A stretch of 64,000 nucleotides of DNA from Vanilla planifolia (Eukaryota; Streptophyta; Magnoliopsida; Asparagales; Orchidaceae): assembly GCA_023846275.1 (NCBI GenBank), contig CM043868.1:20927755-20991754 (forward strand), written 5' to 3'. Numbering within the stretch: the stretch's first letter is position 1; the number at the start of each line of letters is the position of its first letter. This document shows positions 52,201-63,433 of the stretch, in pieces. The position numbers and the translations under genes are program-made. The notes beneath the pieces are model-generated. The model made no database searches and had not been told where the DNA came from. It saw only the letters and a program-made list of their open reading frames with translations.

Positions 52201-54407
52201 CTTGAAATTAGCTAGCTAGAGCAACTAAACCATATTTTTAACTTATAACTCAGCTCAAACACTTCAATTTGAGGCATATTTGAATCAAAATGTAATTCAA
52301 ATTGTGGGTAATCTTCAATCTTCAAGATAAAATCTTACCCTTACCAAGCTATTTATAAGTCTATAACAATAGAGTACATGTTTCCACAAATTTTCATTAA
52401 TTGCAAGATGCAATTACTCTAATCTCTAGTCATGTCAAAATACAAAAGGAATATGTCTTGCATTTTGATTGTTCCTCTTGAACTATTGTGCATAAAATAA
52501 CCAGAGTTGCAATTCTGCCATCTCATGGCCTATTCTCTTAATTGTCAAGGTTCAAGGGTTTCTTTTTCTTAGCTAATAATCACACAAAACAATAAAATGT
52601 AACCATCACATTTAGGGCCAACCAAGCAAGGAAAATCATCAAGTGCTCAAATATGCCAAAACAATACATTTAAAAAAGCAAATATAATTTGTAGTGGAGA
52701 AATTTGGTAATAGAACTCTCTCATGGTTTTGACTCAACCTTGCTTGCTTGATGAACCCATTAGATTCATTTAATCCAAAGTAGTAACTTTTGATCGACAA
52801 TAATTATCAATCTAACGAAAATAGTTCGTCACCTTCTCCATTTGATTGTTGGGGAAAATATTGAGTGAGAGTGAGAAAGAGAGTGAGTAATAATTATGTT
52901 TCCAATCAAATGCAATTATGTTTCCAATTTCCATTGTGTTCTTAATGTCATTTGCAGTTCTTAATTTCAGCCATTTGATTGTAGTCCTTAATTCATAGAA
53001 GTTTTTTAGTTATATCCTTGTTGATATTATGTCAATTTCAATTGTTGTTGTTACGTCTTTCCATTTTCAATTGTTGTTTTAACTTATGCGTTCTACATTG
53101 CAGTTATGCTGTGGAATTTTTGTAAGTTTTGTGCCAAATGTGTTTATGTTCTCCACATAGCCAACATGAACAAATCTCTCAGGTTTTTGTTCACATTAGG
53201 GTTGTAATGGTGTGGAGTGGTTGATCACTTTAGTAGACTAATGGATATCTATAGGTCTCCAATTCCATGGTAGAAGAGATGCAATATACCATTTATTGAA
53301 CTTTTTGCCAACATATACCCATGCATACACATTTCTTTGCCAATGCCACCGATCGCACCCTAGTTTGAGTCACTAACTTTGACCTTTTAGCAACGATGTC
53401 GTGTTCTATGCAGGGACGTCATTGTGGAAAGGCATACAAATAAGGTTATTTGCATTTCAAAGGATTTTGTTTTAGAAATCTATGAAATTATTATTATATT
53501 GTAAAATGTAAAATGGTCCTCATCATTTTGAAAACATATTAAAAAAAATCTTGCTCGGCTACAAGAGCTGAGCTGCTGGTCCACCTGCGAGGTCGCCAAT
53601 GGTAGCATTTTGCCAACAGTTGCAGAATTGCAGTCGGTGAAATCAGCCAATGTAAATATTAGGTAAAGAAATTAAAACCAACATAAACCTTCAAACAGGT
53701 TTTTATTCTAACCTATGCTAACCTGATTTAATAACCGAACATAATTTAAATGGCTATCCGATAACACCACGAAACCAAGGTTAAGATTTTTTTTTTTTTT
53801 CCTATATTTCATATCAATACACATTGTCCAATTCCCACAATGAACACAAATTGCGAGCAAAAGTCGAAGCAATGATTTGAATGTAAACAAATTGCAGGCA
53901 AAAGAAACAAGCAAAGATACAAATGATTCTGTTTCTAACCGACGCAAAATCGTGACCGGGGAGGTGGCTGGCTATCTCCTCGAGCAAAGGTCCAAGCGCC
54001 ATAGGAGGACTGTGGGTGAGGAAGTCACAGACAGCAGAAGCGGCAGCAAGCGCGGTTGGCTGGTCCTCTGCGGTGACGGAGGGAAGCACGGGGGCCTCCC
54101 CCCAACCGACACTACCGCACCGAAGCTCCACGCGTAGTGCCACGTTACCCACCGTGTCCAGCCGCGAAGATGCGATTGTGAACGGTGCCACCAGCGGCAC
54201 ATTCAGAGGCCTCCCCTCCGCTCGGGCCACGTTAACGGAAAACGTATCCCTCAGCTCATCGAAGCCGCCAATAGCCATAGTCACGACCGGAGCGCCGATG
54301 GCAGATGGGAAGTTGCGGCGAAAGGGAAAGATTCGGTTATTCAGGGAAAAGGCGAAGAGGGAGGAGGAAGAAGATGAACAAACTAGGCGGTACATTGGAG
54401 GATTCAT
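40219..54407 (-). CDS. AEE: L-Ala-D/L-Glu epimerase-like enzyme, enolase superfamily (six exons)
   Basis: Minus-strand exons: 54407-53940, 41621-41511, 41415-41199, 41049-40716, 40624-40563 and 40295-40219, giving 422 residues with matching phases. It belongs to the mandelate racemase/muconate lactonising group. Catalytic pieces in order: KLK (Lys218, Lys220); Asp247 in FILDANEG; Glu275 in ILFEQPVHR; Asp304 in VAADES; Lys328 in INIKLAKLG. Asp, Glu and Asp bind Mg, and the Lys residues act as base and acid. The last exon gives VSGAVYNFNDSSGQGCFLHW. The role is epimerising dipeptides such as L-Ala-L-Glu in bacterial relatives; the plant substrate is uncertain. The first ~43 residues are Ser/Arg-rich (MYRLVCSSSSSSLFAFSLNN), resembling an organelle transit peptide. 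I chose the Met at 54407 because the 26 residues upstream look non-coding. The exon 2 acceptor could also be 6 nt upstream (GAG at 41628-41630). Intron 1 is about 12.3 kb. Confidence 0.88.
42640..42790. repeat. Three degenerate copies of a ~50-bp unit
   Basis: CAACTATTCCCTTTTAACCC...GTTAGAGTCAC, AACCACTCCCTTTTCTTTCAC...GTAAAAGTCAC and CACCACTCCTTTTTTGCCGAC...CTAAGAGTCAC follow each other at about 42645, 42697 and 42746. Together with AAGTAGTTCGAT at about 42550 this resembles plant LTR sequence. Confidence 0.55.
43200..44030. repeat. Cluster of short TATCATACTAATACGA-like motifs
   Basis: About ten loosely spaced occurrences of a TATCATACTAATACGA-like word, some nearly palindromic (ATCATACTAGTACGAT at about 43550, GATACATGTATC at 43216-43227). 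They are seen at roughly 43210, 43240, 43465, 43532, 43552, 43650, 43790, 43820 and 44000. Spacing is irregular, so this is not a simple satellite. Confidence 0.55.
44876..46733 (+). mobile_element. Diverged direct repeat, left copy (candidate LTR)
   Basis: Begins TGTTGGGTCCAAAGAGGCAC and ends ATCATCAAAATA. It is collinear with 50408-52024 over most of its length: TTTTCAAATCTTTAGAGAT near the start, an LTR-typical GGTTCATCTTAACCTTAAAC/CACTCTAAGCTACCCGTTTGAG block, CTCTTGCAAGCATAGATTT, and ATGTTGTGTAGTTCATC near the middle. Divergence and indels are considerable, so an old event. Just after the end, ACATAGAGCTTATGAG is a weak match to a TGGTATCAGAGC-type primer-binding site. Confidence 0.55.
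48326..48480 (+). repeat. Local tandem duplication
   Basis: ATTGAATTTGAATCGTAACA ... CTCAAGTTTAGCCTTATC (from 48326) is repeated immediately (from 48392), with about 25 extra bases in the middle of the second copy. Confidence 0.75.
49612..49880. other. GC-rich island with GCATGC-type words
   Basis: About 270 bp of clearly higher GC than the surrounding intron. It is rich in alternating purine-pyrimidine words (GGGCGCATGTGCGCC, TTGCATGCGTTC, TCGCATGCATGAAC). No open frame of note. Possibly the promoter/leader part of a retroelement. Confidence 0.45.
50408..52024 (+). mobile_element. Diverged direct repeat, right copy (candidate LTR)
   Basis: Begins TGTTAGGTTCAAAGAAACAC and ends ATCATCAAAACA, so it has TG...CA ends. 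It contains GATTTTTAAGTGGTTTGACT with CTCAAGCCTACATCCACT, wording common in plant LTRs. It pairs with 44876-46733 in direct orientation. No convincing polypurine tract precedes it, so LTR identity is probable rather than certain. Confidence 0.5.
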
Positions 54408-55610
54408 GAGTGAGGGAGTTGAATGGATCCATTGACAGCGAAGAAGTGGGAAAAAATAATAGGTGCACTGATGTGGCCTCGGCAATTATTTTCTCATGAT
54501 AGGGCAGAACACGCCGTCGTCGTTCTCTGCTCTTTGATTTGTCCATTACCGTCGCCTCGTCGGCCCTGCTCTACGTTTTGGCTAATGGGAACTGCATATG
54601 TATAATTTTGAACAGGAATCGGGAAGCGCATACGTTTTTGGTATATGTCGTAATTTATAATCATGTTCTAAATATGAAAATATTAAAATTAATGATTAAT
54701 TAAAACATTATATTTATTGCTATACTTACTAAAAACGTAGTGTACAACATTTTTGTGATTTTAGAGAATTTTTTGTATTTTGAGATTTGTATTTGATTTG
54801 TGCCTTCAAAATCTACAATAAAATTAAATAATATGCTAATATATTTGAATACTTTTTTATTTACATACATTTCCATTAAATTTAGCATATAAATCGATAA
54901 CAATCAAGTTATGAATAAAAAAAAATCATTTTTATAAATTTATATTATCTTTATGATAATTTTTATTTATTTTTAATAAAAATTATTATATTAAGTTGGT
55001 GTTGTCATTTTAAATTTATATTATATGTTTAAAAATATGGTTGAAATTCACACATTATGTTTACTAGTGTATTTTTCTAGCTTTCAATTATTGGAATAAA
55101 ATTGTTTTAAAATCTAATATATATAAAACATAAACATCATATATATTTTATTTACTTAGTATTCATTTTCACTTAAAGATGAAATCAAATATTAATGCAT
55201 CACTTCTCACTTGTATGGGCTGTTGATACCCTTATTGTAGTGAAGCGAGCAAGTTGAGTGTGCTCCTTTTGAATTACACTTTGACTAAAAGCTTTCATAT
55301 AATAGAGAGTGATGGTTTATTATGAATGAGATTCTCTTTGAAGGGAAATTCTAAAATATATATAAGAATAAATCAATATCTCTTCTATGACAATGAAACC
55401 ACGAGATGCATCATCATTGATCTTTATATTAAGTGTAAACATTATGTTCAATTTTTAATACAAGACTACTCATCTTAGGCAATTGCTTCTCTGTATATGA
55501 TTTCAGTAGTAGGAAACAGCTAAAGTTCTTTGAATCTTTTATATATTCGTAATTAAACATCTCGCTTTGTACTGTATTAATCTGGTTGTTATTAAACATC
55601 CTTTTGCATT
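54408..55610. other. Epimerase upstream region and AT-rich intergenic DNA
   Basis: 54408-54600 is GC-rich and presumably carries the epimerase promoter and leader; I could not pick a confident TATA box. 54640-55610 is AT-rich and empty of recognisable features. Confidence 0.4.
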
Positions 55611-55617
55611 AAGCAGA

Positions 55618-55868
55618 GTTAACCGTCATTAAGCATCAACTCTTCTATATAGGAAACCTTTGTATCCAGATACTGCCAGCTCTATATGAACGCTGTGAGG
55701 GAGAAGTGGATCATTTGGCCATCGTACATTGTATTCGAAGGTCCTTAAAGGATCCCGAGAGGTGCAATCAAGAAGAAGTACAATTGATTGATATTTCAAT
55801 CATATGCTGCATCCAGCAACAATATGATCCCCAAGAATGTTTAAATGGAGCCAACTTAATTTACCTGT
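55618..55868. pseudogene. Isolated coding-like block of unknown identity
   Basis: A GC-elevated block between the epimerase and mS35 genes is open in two opposing frames. Plus, to a stop at 55868: ILPALYERCEGEVDHLAIVH, then CIRRSLKDPERCNQEEVQLI and more. Minus, to a stop at 55629: VLLLDCTSRDPLRTFEYNVR, then WPNDPLLPHSVHIELAVSGY. Neither starts with a convincing Met or joins other visible exons. I do not recognise either. It may be a leftover exon or captured gene fragment. Confidence 0.3.
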
Positions 55869-56028
55869 AAAAATAATCAAATTATTTCTAATTTCTGCCT
55901 AAATTACATGAGACAGACAATACATGAGCTTACAGTTTCAGAAGCGAATTGCAACCTTCAGTTCACAGGTGCAGTAATAAGCAGCACCAACCAATAAGCT
56001 GTGAGGCAAAGAGCATTTCTTTAACTCT

Positions 56029-59000
56029 TTACACAGGCATTTGTTGAGTTCCTTGAGCATTGGAAGGCTTGGCATTTTTTAATCTTGCCATAAACTTTGG
56101 GTTGGACTTGAGACGATCTTTAATAAAAGCAGTTCTTGCCTCTTCGACGAGCTTATCAGCCTTTACAGCGTCTTCAATCAATGCATACAATGTTCTCAGG
56201 CAATCCTTCCTATTTTCTTCTCGATGTTCAAACCTTGAGATAACAGGGGCGACAAAAATGTCAGAATCAAGTAATCAAAGGATTTAATTGAGAAAAATGA
56301 AGGGATAAAACATTCTAACGTAAAAGATAGCTTCCAATGGGGTTTTGCTTTGGATCATGCACAAAGGTCTTTCTTTACAAGTTACATGATTGAGCTTATA
56401 GAGAAATGAGAGAAAAAAGAGTGATCAAGGTGTGCAAGAGTTTTTCAAAAGAGTCTTTTAAGTTTTGCTTTCTGAAAATATTACAAGATAATTTAATTTT
56501 ATTTATTTATATACATATAAATTAAACTGTGAGTATTTACTATCTTAGTTGGTAAACGTTTTAGGATTTGAAAATATTACAAGATAATTCTTTTCTAAAT
56601 TTTGATGTACCTAAGGCCTTTCCAAATCAAGGACTAGAGAAATTCACATTTAAATTTAATTTCCTATTCTTTACCTATGACTGAAAATGACATGCTTTTC
56701 TAAACTTTAGAATTACAAGATAAATCATCAAAAATCAAAATTATATCACGAAAAATTCTTCACCCTTCATATAGGGGCCAATGATTCTAGAAAAGTTGAA
56801 CTACTAGAGAAAGCATAAAATTCCTAAAAATTTCTCTATTCTAGAAAAATACTTCATTTATTTAAGTTGATATGAAGCAAAGAAAGATTTCTAAGGTTTT
56901 AAGCAAATTTCAAGAAAGAAATATAACACAAGCACTTCAACATATTCAAGATAAATAAGTTCAATATTACTTCCACACAATTTCAGCTCTTGATATTTTG
57001 TGCCACTAGACACAAATCTGTAGTGCCTAAGAATAGCAAAGAGCTGGTCAAACAACCATACTCCAGAATAATTAAACAATAATGAACATCTTGCAATTAA
57101 TAGTGATTGACATTGGAGAGGGAATTCAATGCATATGTAGAAACTACTCTCACCTACATGCATAAAAATGTGAAGGTGTGGAAGATTGTCAAGCAAGAAT
57201 GTGGAAATGAGAATGAGGAGAAAACTGTAACAATCAAAATTCACTAGTAATTGGTAATGCAAAAAGTCCCAACAAGGGTAAAAACTGTGAACTAGACAAA
57301 TAAAAATGCTCCATCATATCCATTAAAAGCTGAGAGGATGACCTGGAAGTTACAAGGGCACTTGGCAGCTTTGTAACAGTCATACTCAAGTTCCAATGAA
57401 CATAGGAAGAAGAAGATCAGCCAAAAAGGACGATATAAGCTGAAAATAGAAGTCTTCTACATGGAGCTGTGATGGGGTATTTGTAGATGGAAACAAAGGA
57501 CCTTTTAGGCTTATGAGATAGGGTGTTAAAAAGTAATTTTTTATTATTTGAGATTGAAAACCAAATTTGGTGGTTAATGGAAGATAAACATTTATTATTT
57601 AATACGAGAAAATATTTGGGTTAGCAGTAAAATGCATCGATGCTTATGAAAAGCCAGGAGTCTAATTGAGCCAAAATAGAGCAATCCCATCCTCAGGATG
57701 AAGTAAAGGGCTGCTCTAGCCAGCCGTGTGTCATGGTTAAGCATTAGGTCTATAAGGCAATCCAGGAAGCAAGTTAGGCTAAGTTTGGCAATCTCAAAAA
57801 GACAATTATAAAGCTGGACTGTGATTGGAAACCCAGGTCCCAGGCAGGTTAGCTGCCCAAGGGAGATTGGCCAAAAGCATCGAAAGCATCGAAGGGTAAT
57901 AACCAAAAATGACAATATGTAGTGGAGTAGACCTACAAAAGGGCCAGAACCAATGGAAAGTTAAAAGAAGAATTGACTAGGACATATAAGGAAGACTTGG
58001 TTGCATGGGTGCCACATGACAAGATAGGAGTGAAGGGCGAAGCATATGAAATAGCTAAATCATATAAACCCAAAAATCTGAACATAAAGCTATATCAATG
58101 GTTTGCCTCAACATAATGTTAATTCTTGGGAGCACATGTTCTATTACGTGTATCACTTAAATTTTGAAGATAAAGTTAAATTACAAACATATATTGGAAA
58201 AGATTTCACAATTCACACAAACAGGACTTTTTGCCCATATCAATTGACCTAGGATGGGGTTTGATTACTATATTTAATCCATGTAAACATTTGGATAACA
58301 TTGGTACCTCAAAAACACTTCATTATATAGTATGTTTTAGATACTAATTTGTATGCTGCGTCTCAACACAAGAATCATTTGCACAACCAATTACTTGAAG
58401 AAGAACATTTGTTTAATTTTCGTTCATTTGGAATTAGTTCTCTGTGACAGCTCAACCACCAGATTACACACGCTAAACAGGAAACCATTTGATTTGCAAG
58501 AACTTCCAGAAGATAATGAAAAGATGAAAGCAAAACAGACATACCTCTCACTTGTGATTGTAAGCTCATCCCTGCCAGAGTGGTATCTCTTACCAACTAC
58601 TTCTTGTAATCGACGGAATGCATACTTTGAAAGCCCCAGTTCCTTGACAGTGACTGAAAGTTTGACTTTTCTGTTTTTTGGATGCCATGCATCACCACCA
58701 GGAGCAAAAACAACACGTGATTCCCATCTCAGTATTGGTCCTTCACCAGGAGGATCATCCAACTCTATCTTCTTTTTTTTGTCAGTTACAGCAGTTTCAT
58801 CCTCTTCAGGGGGTGGCTCTTCTGCTGCCATGATTTCTGCACATTCAAGAACCATTTGGTCTTCAAATTCCTTAAACATCTTGTAAGCTTCCTGAGGTTC
58901 CAACTCTCCTTCTCCAACCTTGTCTTCAAGCTCCTTATACCTGGCTTCTACTTTTCGCTTAATCTCGTCTGAAATAAGGCCAAATAAAAGGAATCATCCA

Positions 59001-59722
59001 AAAACATGCAATTAGCACAAGTCAAAGTAGCCTAAAAAGACTGGACTCCTATTTTCAACATCCATTTTAGGTGATAAAGTAGTAATACAAAAAAATGTGG
59101 AAGTGCTCTTTTTATCATGGACTTTCAAACAAAAGGCAAAACACGAATAATACATCAGACTAGGTGCATAAATGCAAAAGATAAGACAATTAACACACGA
59201 GAATTGTATAGAATTAGAAAGCAGCTCTAATCTTTTTAATCTTTAAGAACACAATGTCTCTGTTCATTTGCAACAACAGAAATGAAAAATCAACTTTTTT
59301 GAAGAACTTTTTCTAAAAATGAGCCTTTTGAGATAAAATGCTTTATTTAAGTAAAAATAGATAAATTATAAAAATTCTTTGTTCTCTTGATTCATTCGAG
59401 ATTGAGACAAAAAAAATACTTCAATTAAAACCGTCTAGCTTTAGCAAACCCAGAATCAACTTCGTACTCTCATTTAATTCAACATATCTATAATAATGCT
59501 CCTGTTGACTCATTCTTATTGATCCCAAAGGTACATTCAAGTCATTAGAATCCAAGAGATGATGTTTTATAATCAACTCCCAAATAAGTTGTAGCAAAAC
59601 ATACCATCACTAACCTCAACAAGTAACTTTTTAAACATGGGAACCACTTTTGTTTCCTTAGGCAATGCATGAGATGTTCCAAATGATGCTCGCCATTTGA
59701 CCATTGAAGGATCATTTGATTC
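56029..59722 (-). CDS. Mitochondrial small ribosomal subunit protein mS35, 3' part (three exons)
   Basis: Minus-strand exons 59722-59605, 58968-58545 and 56233-56029, 248 residues visible. The protein belongs to the MRP-S28/mS35 family of the mitochondrial small ribosomal subunit. The middle exon gives KRKVEARYKELEDKV, ELEPQEAYKMFKEFEDQMV, DDPPGEGPILRWESRVVFAP, GGDAWHPKNRKVKLSVTVKE and LGLSKYAFRRLQEVVGKRY. The last gives FEHREENRKDCLRTLYALIE and ends TQQMPV. Splice signals: AG/GTATGT at 58545, CTCAAG/G at 56233, TTTCAG/AC at 58968. The upstream exon (ESNDPSMVKWRASFGTSHAL ... LLVEVSD) is less sure: I do not recall that segment from the family, but its GT donor and phase 1 join exactly to the next exon. 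5' exons, including the mitochondrial presequence, are missing and likely lie beyond the right edge or in the transposon-rich 59.8-64 kb stretch. Confidence 0.85.
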
Positions 59723-60250
59723 CTTGTAAGCGATAAACAAGTGGCACTTCCACTTTCAAAAGAAAATCTCAAAAAATCACCTCATTCAATATGACTTCGT
59801 CGTCTATTGAGAAATTGTTATTTGATTAACTAGGAAATAAAAGTGAAGATAGGAAAATATAAGGAACTATAAGAGATAAAATGATGGCTGACCATTGGGA
59901 TTGGTAGCATAATGACCAAGGCCTGCAATAGAGGGGTCATCGATAGTCAATGACTAACCTTTGGAGTTACGCAATGGCAGCGAAAATCAACTAGTTGAAG
60001 ATGATTATGATAGTCGTCAATCTCTTGTGACCAAACAAAGGTGACAATCATTAGATCTAGGCAACCAACCAATCGTCAAAGGTCTTAAAGAGTAAACAAT
60101 GGCAATGTGATAGCTTTTAGCACCCGACCAACCATTAATTTGCAGAGAATGACAAGGTCAAAAGCAAATTCAACAATTTAGAAACCAAAATTTGAAAAGT
60201 GATTAAATCATACTCTAACTAGAAATATATGACAAATTTCAATAACCTTC
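59723..60250. other. No gene recognised
   Basis: Presumably intron of the mS35 gene. Slightly GC-richer repeated-looking wording at 59880-60180, but no motif. Confidence 0.35.
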
Positions 60251-61330
60251 ATAGGCATTGCAATGGATGACTTTCCCAAGCATTGCAACCTCATTTATTT
60301 TCAAGAACTTTTGGACTAAGCTGGTAGGAATTCAACTCTATTCTTGTAAAGCAATGATCTTTAGTGAGAATGAGGCCATCTTCACTTTTCTTCTCGGGCT
60401 GAAAATGGTCAATGCTGCATTAAAGAGATATATTAAATGGTCAATCTTCACTTTTCTATGGCATCTTTTTATTATTACCTTAGTCTTTCTCACTCGAATC
60501 AAACGTTCTAAGCTAATGATTATGAGCCACACAACCTCAAAGACTTCAAATGGAATACACTAAATGCAGATAATTTCAACTCAATTTGGGCCAACAGTTT
60601 TTGCATAACCCATCTTTTTTTTAATAATGACCTTATTGTCTTCAAAAAAGCAAACCAAAGCTCCCTATCTACCCTGAACTTGGTATTGAATAAGCTTCAG
60701 GATGACTTCAACTTGAAAGTTAATAGGAACAAACAACTTATTGTTTTCCCTAAATAATTTTCTAACATATAAAACGAACCTAAGGTCTTGAAGTTTTCTA
60801 CTTCCTTTTCTTATTAATTACCTTGGTCTTACCCACTCGATTCAAAGGATCTAAGTTAGTAACTGTGCACCACACATTGCTCTAAATACTTCAAATGAAA
60901 GCTAGAGGATAGGACACGAGGCATCTTTCCATTGCTAACAAGCTTCAACTAGCATAGGCAAATATTTCTATGCCACATTACTTTTTTGTAAGACTTTTCA
61001 TATTATAAAGATGATATTCTTCTTAAGATTAATGGCATATGCTCATGTTTTGGACTTTATCAGTCTATGAACATGGAATGCACCATTATGGCTTAGGTTA
61101 ATAATGCTTCTAAGAAGCTCAATGGTTGGAGTGTTGTGGACGTCATCTATATTAGACATGCTCATATACTAGAGGTGGATTTAAGACTTCTCACATATAA
61201 CCTAATATGGGCTCTATGAATGTAATTTAAATACTTTTGAAATCTATCACTTAGAGGTGGCTATACTTTTTTTTGGAGAGACATTCTATTGACAAAAGTG
61301 GAGCTCAAGGATTTATGTGATAATTGAATC
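60251..61330 (+). mobile_element. LINE (non-LTR) reverse transcriptase relic
   Basis: Around 60610-60755 the plus strand reads THLFFNNDLIVFKKANQSSL, then a NLVLNKLQDDFNLKVNRNKQ-like stretch. This fits the L1-type RT palm (HLFFADDLIVFSKA...GLKINxxKS) with the catalytic FADD changed to FNND. Downstream KKLNGWSVVDVIYIRHAHI at about 61115 is in the expected post-RT region. Stops throughout. It is antisense to mS35. The block at about 60437-60550 is echoed at about 60790-60900 (CTTAGTCTTTCTCACTCGA versus CTTGGTCTTACCCACTCGA), a local duplication. Confidence 0.6.
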
Positions 61331-61756
61331 AAAGAAGGTACTTCATTCTCACCCTTTCATGATTTTCAGTTAATGATCAAAGCTTTCACGATATCCTTGA
61401 CCTGCCAACATCTCTCCTGATTGGTCATCATAGAAAGACAGCTATTTCTTTTTGTTCTCTTTATAGAAAGATTGTAGAAAATGCCCTTTAGATTCACTTA
61501 ATTAGTATTTAATTAATTCCTAAGACAATGAGGACATCACATGACAATTAGACACCTATTATTCCTTTAGATCTTTCCATGCATCCTTATCAGGTTGGCT
61601 ATAAAACATTGAAAATATTGCTTTATCAAGTTCAAGGGATACAAACACATCTATAGTGTCTTCCCCTAGATGACATTAATAGAAAACTCAAAATGCATAA
61701 GAACATGACTAGACTATATATTAGTCCCACTGTGCAATGCCTCTTATTCAGATAAA

Positions 61757-62401
61757 TTGTTGAAACTCATGATCAATTCTTCTTCAAACATACTTTGGAG
61801 TTATCGTCATGAAGATTATTCCAAGTATCCACTCCATGCACTAGGCTCCCTCATTGGAACAAGTGGTACATTTTATTCTTGCTCAAAGTCTAATTGTTTG
61901 AGAGAACAAACTTCGATTGGGCGTCATTGTCTACCACATATAGAGAACAAAAATGGCATTCAATCAATAAAAAGCTCCTATTGCAATCATCATTATGCAA
62001 AGTACTTTAGTTTCCCATATTATGTTTGTTTAGTAAATCGCAATAGCCATCACACATTACTTACTACATCACTTCACTCTATAAAACAGTTATATCATTT
62101 TGCTATAAGTGTACCTTTTGGATACCATAAGTCAACTTTCATGCAATTTATGCCAAGGTGGGCATATCCTCCATCAGGGAGTGATGAATTTTACACCAAG
62201 TATGGTGCACAATACATTAGGCAATATATGGCATGTCATCATACAATGTATTATACAACAGTCCCTATTGTGGAGACTTGCCAACAGGTATACAAAACTC
62301 CTATATTACGCAATTTTTTACTTTGTCCACTCAACCTTTCGCTTATGCTACTTTGCATCCGACTGATCATATATCACCCTCCATTGAGCTTCTTTTGTTA
62401 G
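61757..62401 (+). other. Unassigned 214-codon open frame
   Basis: The longest plus-strand ORF in the right part of the window, unusual in length for AT-rich DNA. The translation is rich in Ser, Tyr, His and Cys, with no recognised domain, signal or repeat. Two overlapping shorter frames exist. It lies downstream of LINE debris, so it may be transposon-derived or chance. Confidence 0.25.
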
Positions 62402-62526
62402 CAATACATGGTACGTCATCATCTTCCATGCTATAAGCAATTCTTTCTCAGCTTATGCTCTCACCCATTTATGGTAGATCACTCCTATACATATATAATA
62501 AGCTCCTCTATATTTGTTGTCAACCC

Positions 62527-62985
62527 CTAACACATCTATAGTTTTATACACATAATATATGCTTCTCTTTAGCAAATCAAATATTATAATTATGTATAGT
62601 ATGCCATGCAAGGATACATGCAAATTAATAGTCAATTCTACATACTTCTTTCAATATGCATTGTGCACAAACCCCATTATATGAGGTCATGTATACACCA
62701 TTACTTCAGATTTTTGCTTCTCAAGCCAATTTTTGCAGAGATCTTTTGGGTATTTTAGATATATTTTGGCAACGCTATGATATGGTATCAGCTCCTAGCA
62801 CATCTATAGTCTTATACACATACTATAAGCTTCTCTTTAACAAATCAAACATTATAACTATGTACATGTCATGCACAGATTCATGCAAACTAATAGTCAG
62901 TTTTGCTGCTACTTCAGAGTTTTTCTTCTTAAGTCAATTTTTGACTAGTTCTTTGGGAATTTTGGAAATATTTTGGCCTGGAACA
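62527..62985 (+). repeat. Tandem duplication, unit about 265 bp
   Basis: CTAACACATCTATAGTTTTA (62527) recurs as CTAGCACATCTATAGTCTTA (62794). Both are followed by TATACACATA, GCTTCTCTTTA-CAAATCAAA, ATGCAAA-TAATAGTCA, then TACTTCAGA-TTTT and TTTTGGGTATTTTAGATATA / TTTGGGAATTTTGGAAATAT. The order is kept, with an insertion of ~60 bp in the first copy. Confidence 0.75.
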
Positions 62986-63059
62986 CTTTTTGGTTGTATT
63001 GGCCTCACTTGTAATCATTGTAAATTTCTATAATCATAAATTATCCAAATTCTCATTTT

Positions 63060-63432
63060 CTACAAGATACTAGCACGCACGACAAAAAATTAAATTATGA
63101 AATTCTAAAGAATTGATCTTGAGTCAGTTCATAGACTGCCATATATGGTGTACCTCCATGCTTAGCTAGGGAGGAAAACTCACTCGTAATGTCAGATTAA
63201 GCACTAGCCACTTCGGAAACATCACTATAATGCAAGAACTTACATAGAATAGCCATTGCACATCATCTCTTTTAGCGTTATTATGGAGATATGTTGTTTG
63301 CAAACAATCATCTATGATGAGTCCAGTTTTGAGTGCTTATTAGAGTCACCATTTAGATCATTAAAGAATTAACACAAGTTGGATCAAACATTTTCATCTT
63401 GTCAAAAACCAATGTCAACTTATGCCACCCTA
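63060..63432. other. No gene recognised
   Basis: Ordinary AT-rich sequence between the tandem duplication and the promoter-like right edge. Confidence 0.3.
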
Positions 63433-63433
63433 G

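Larger units (their letters stand above)
41622..53939 (-). other. Giant first intron of the epimerase gene (12.3 kb)
   Basis: Donor TCG/GTTAGA at 53940/53939, acceptor AAAAG/ATC at 41622/41621, phase 0 on both sides. The interior holds short repeats, a probable old LTR pair and a GC-rich island, listed separately. Otherwise AT-rich with chance ORFs. 52025-53800 shows no recognisable feature. Confidence 0.75.

Noticed and set aside
54016..54435. 139-residue plus-strand ORF
   Set aside because: Antisense shadow of GC-rich exon 1 of the epimerase gene.
58353..58886. 177-residue plus-strand ORF
   Set aside because: Antisense to the mS35 exon, which has strong family motifs.
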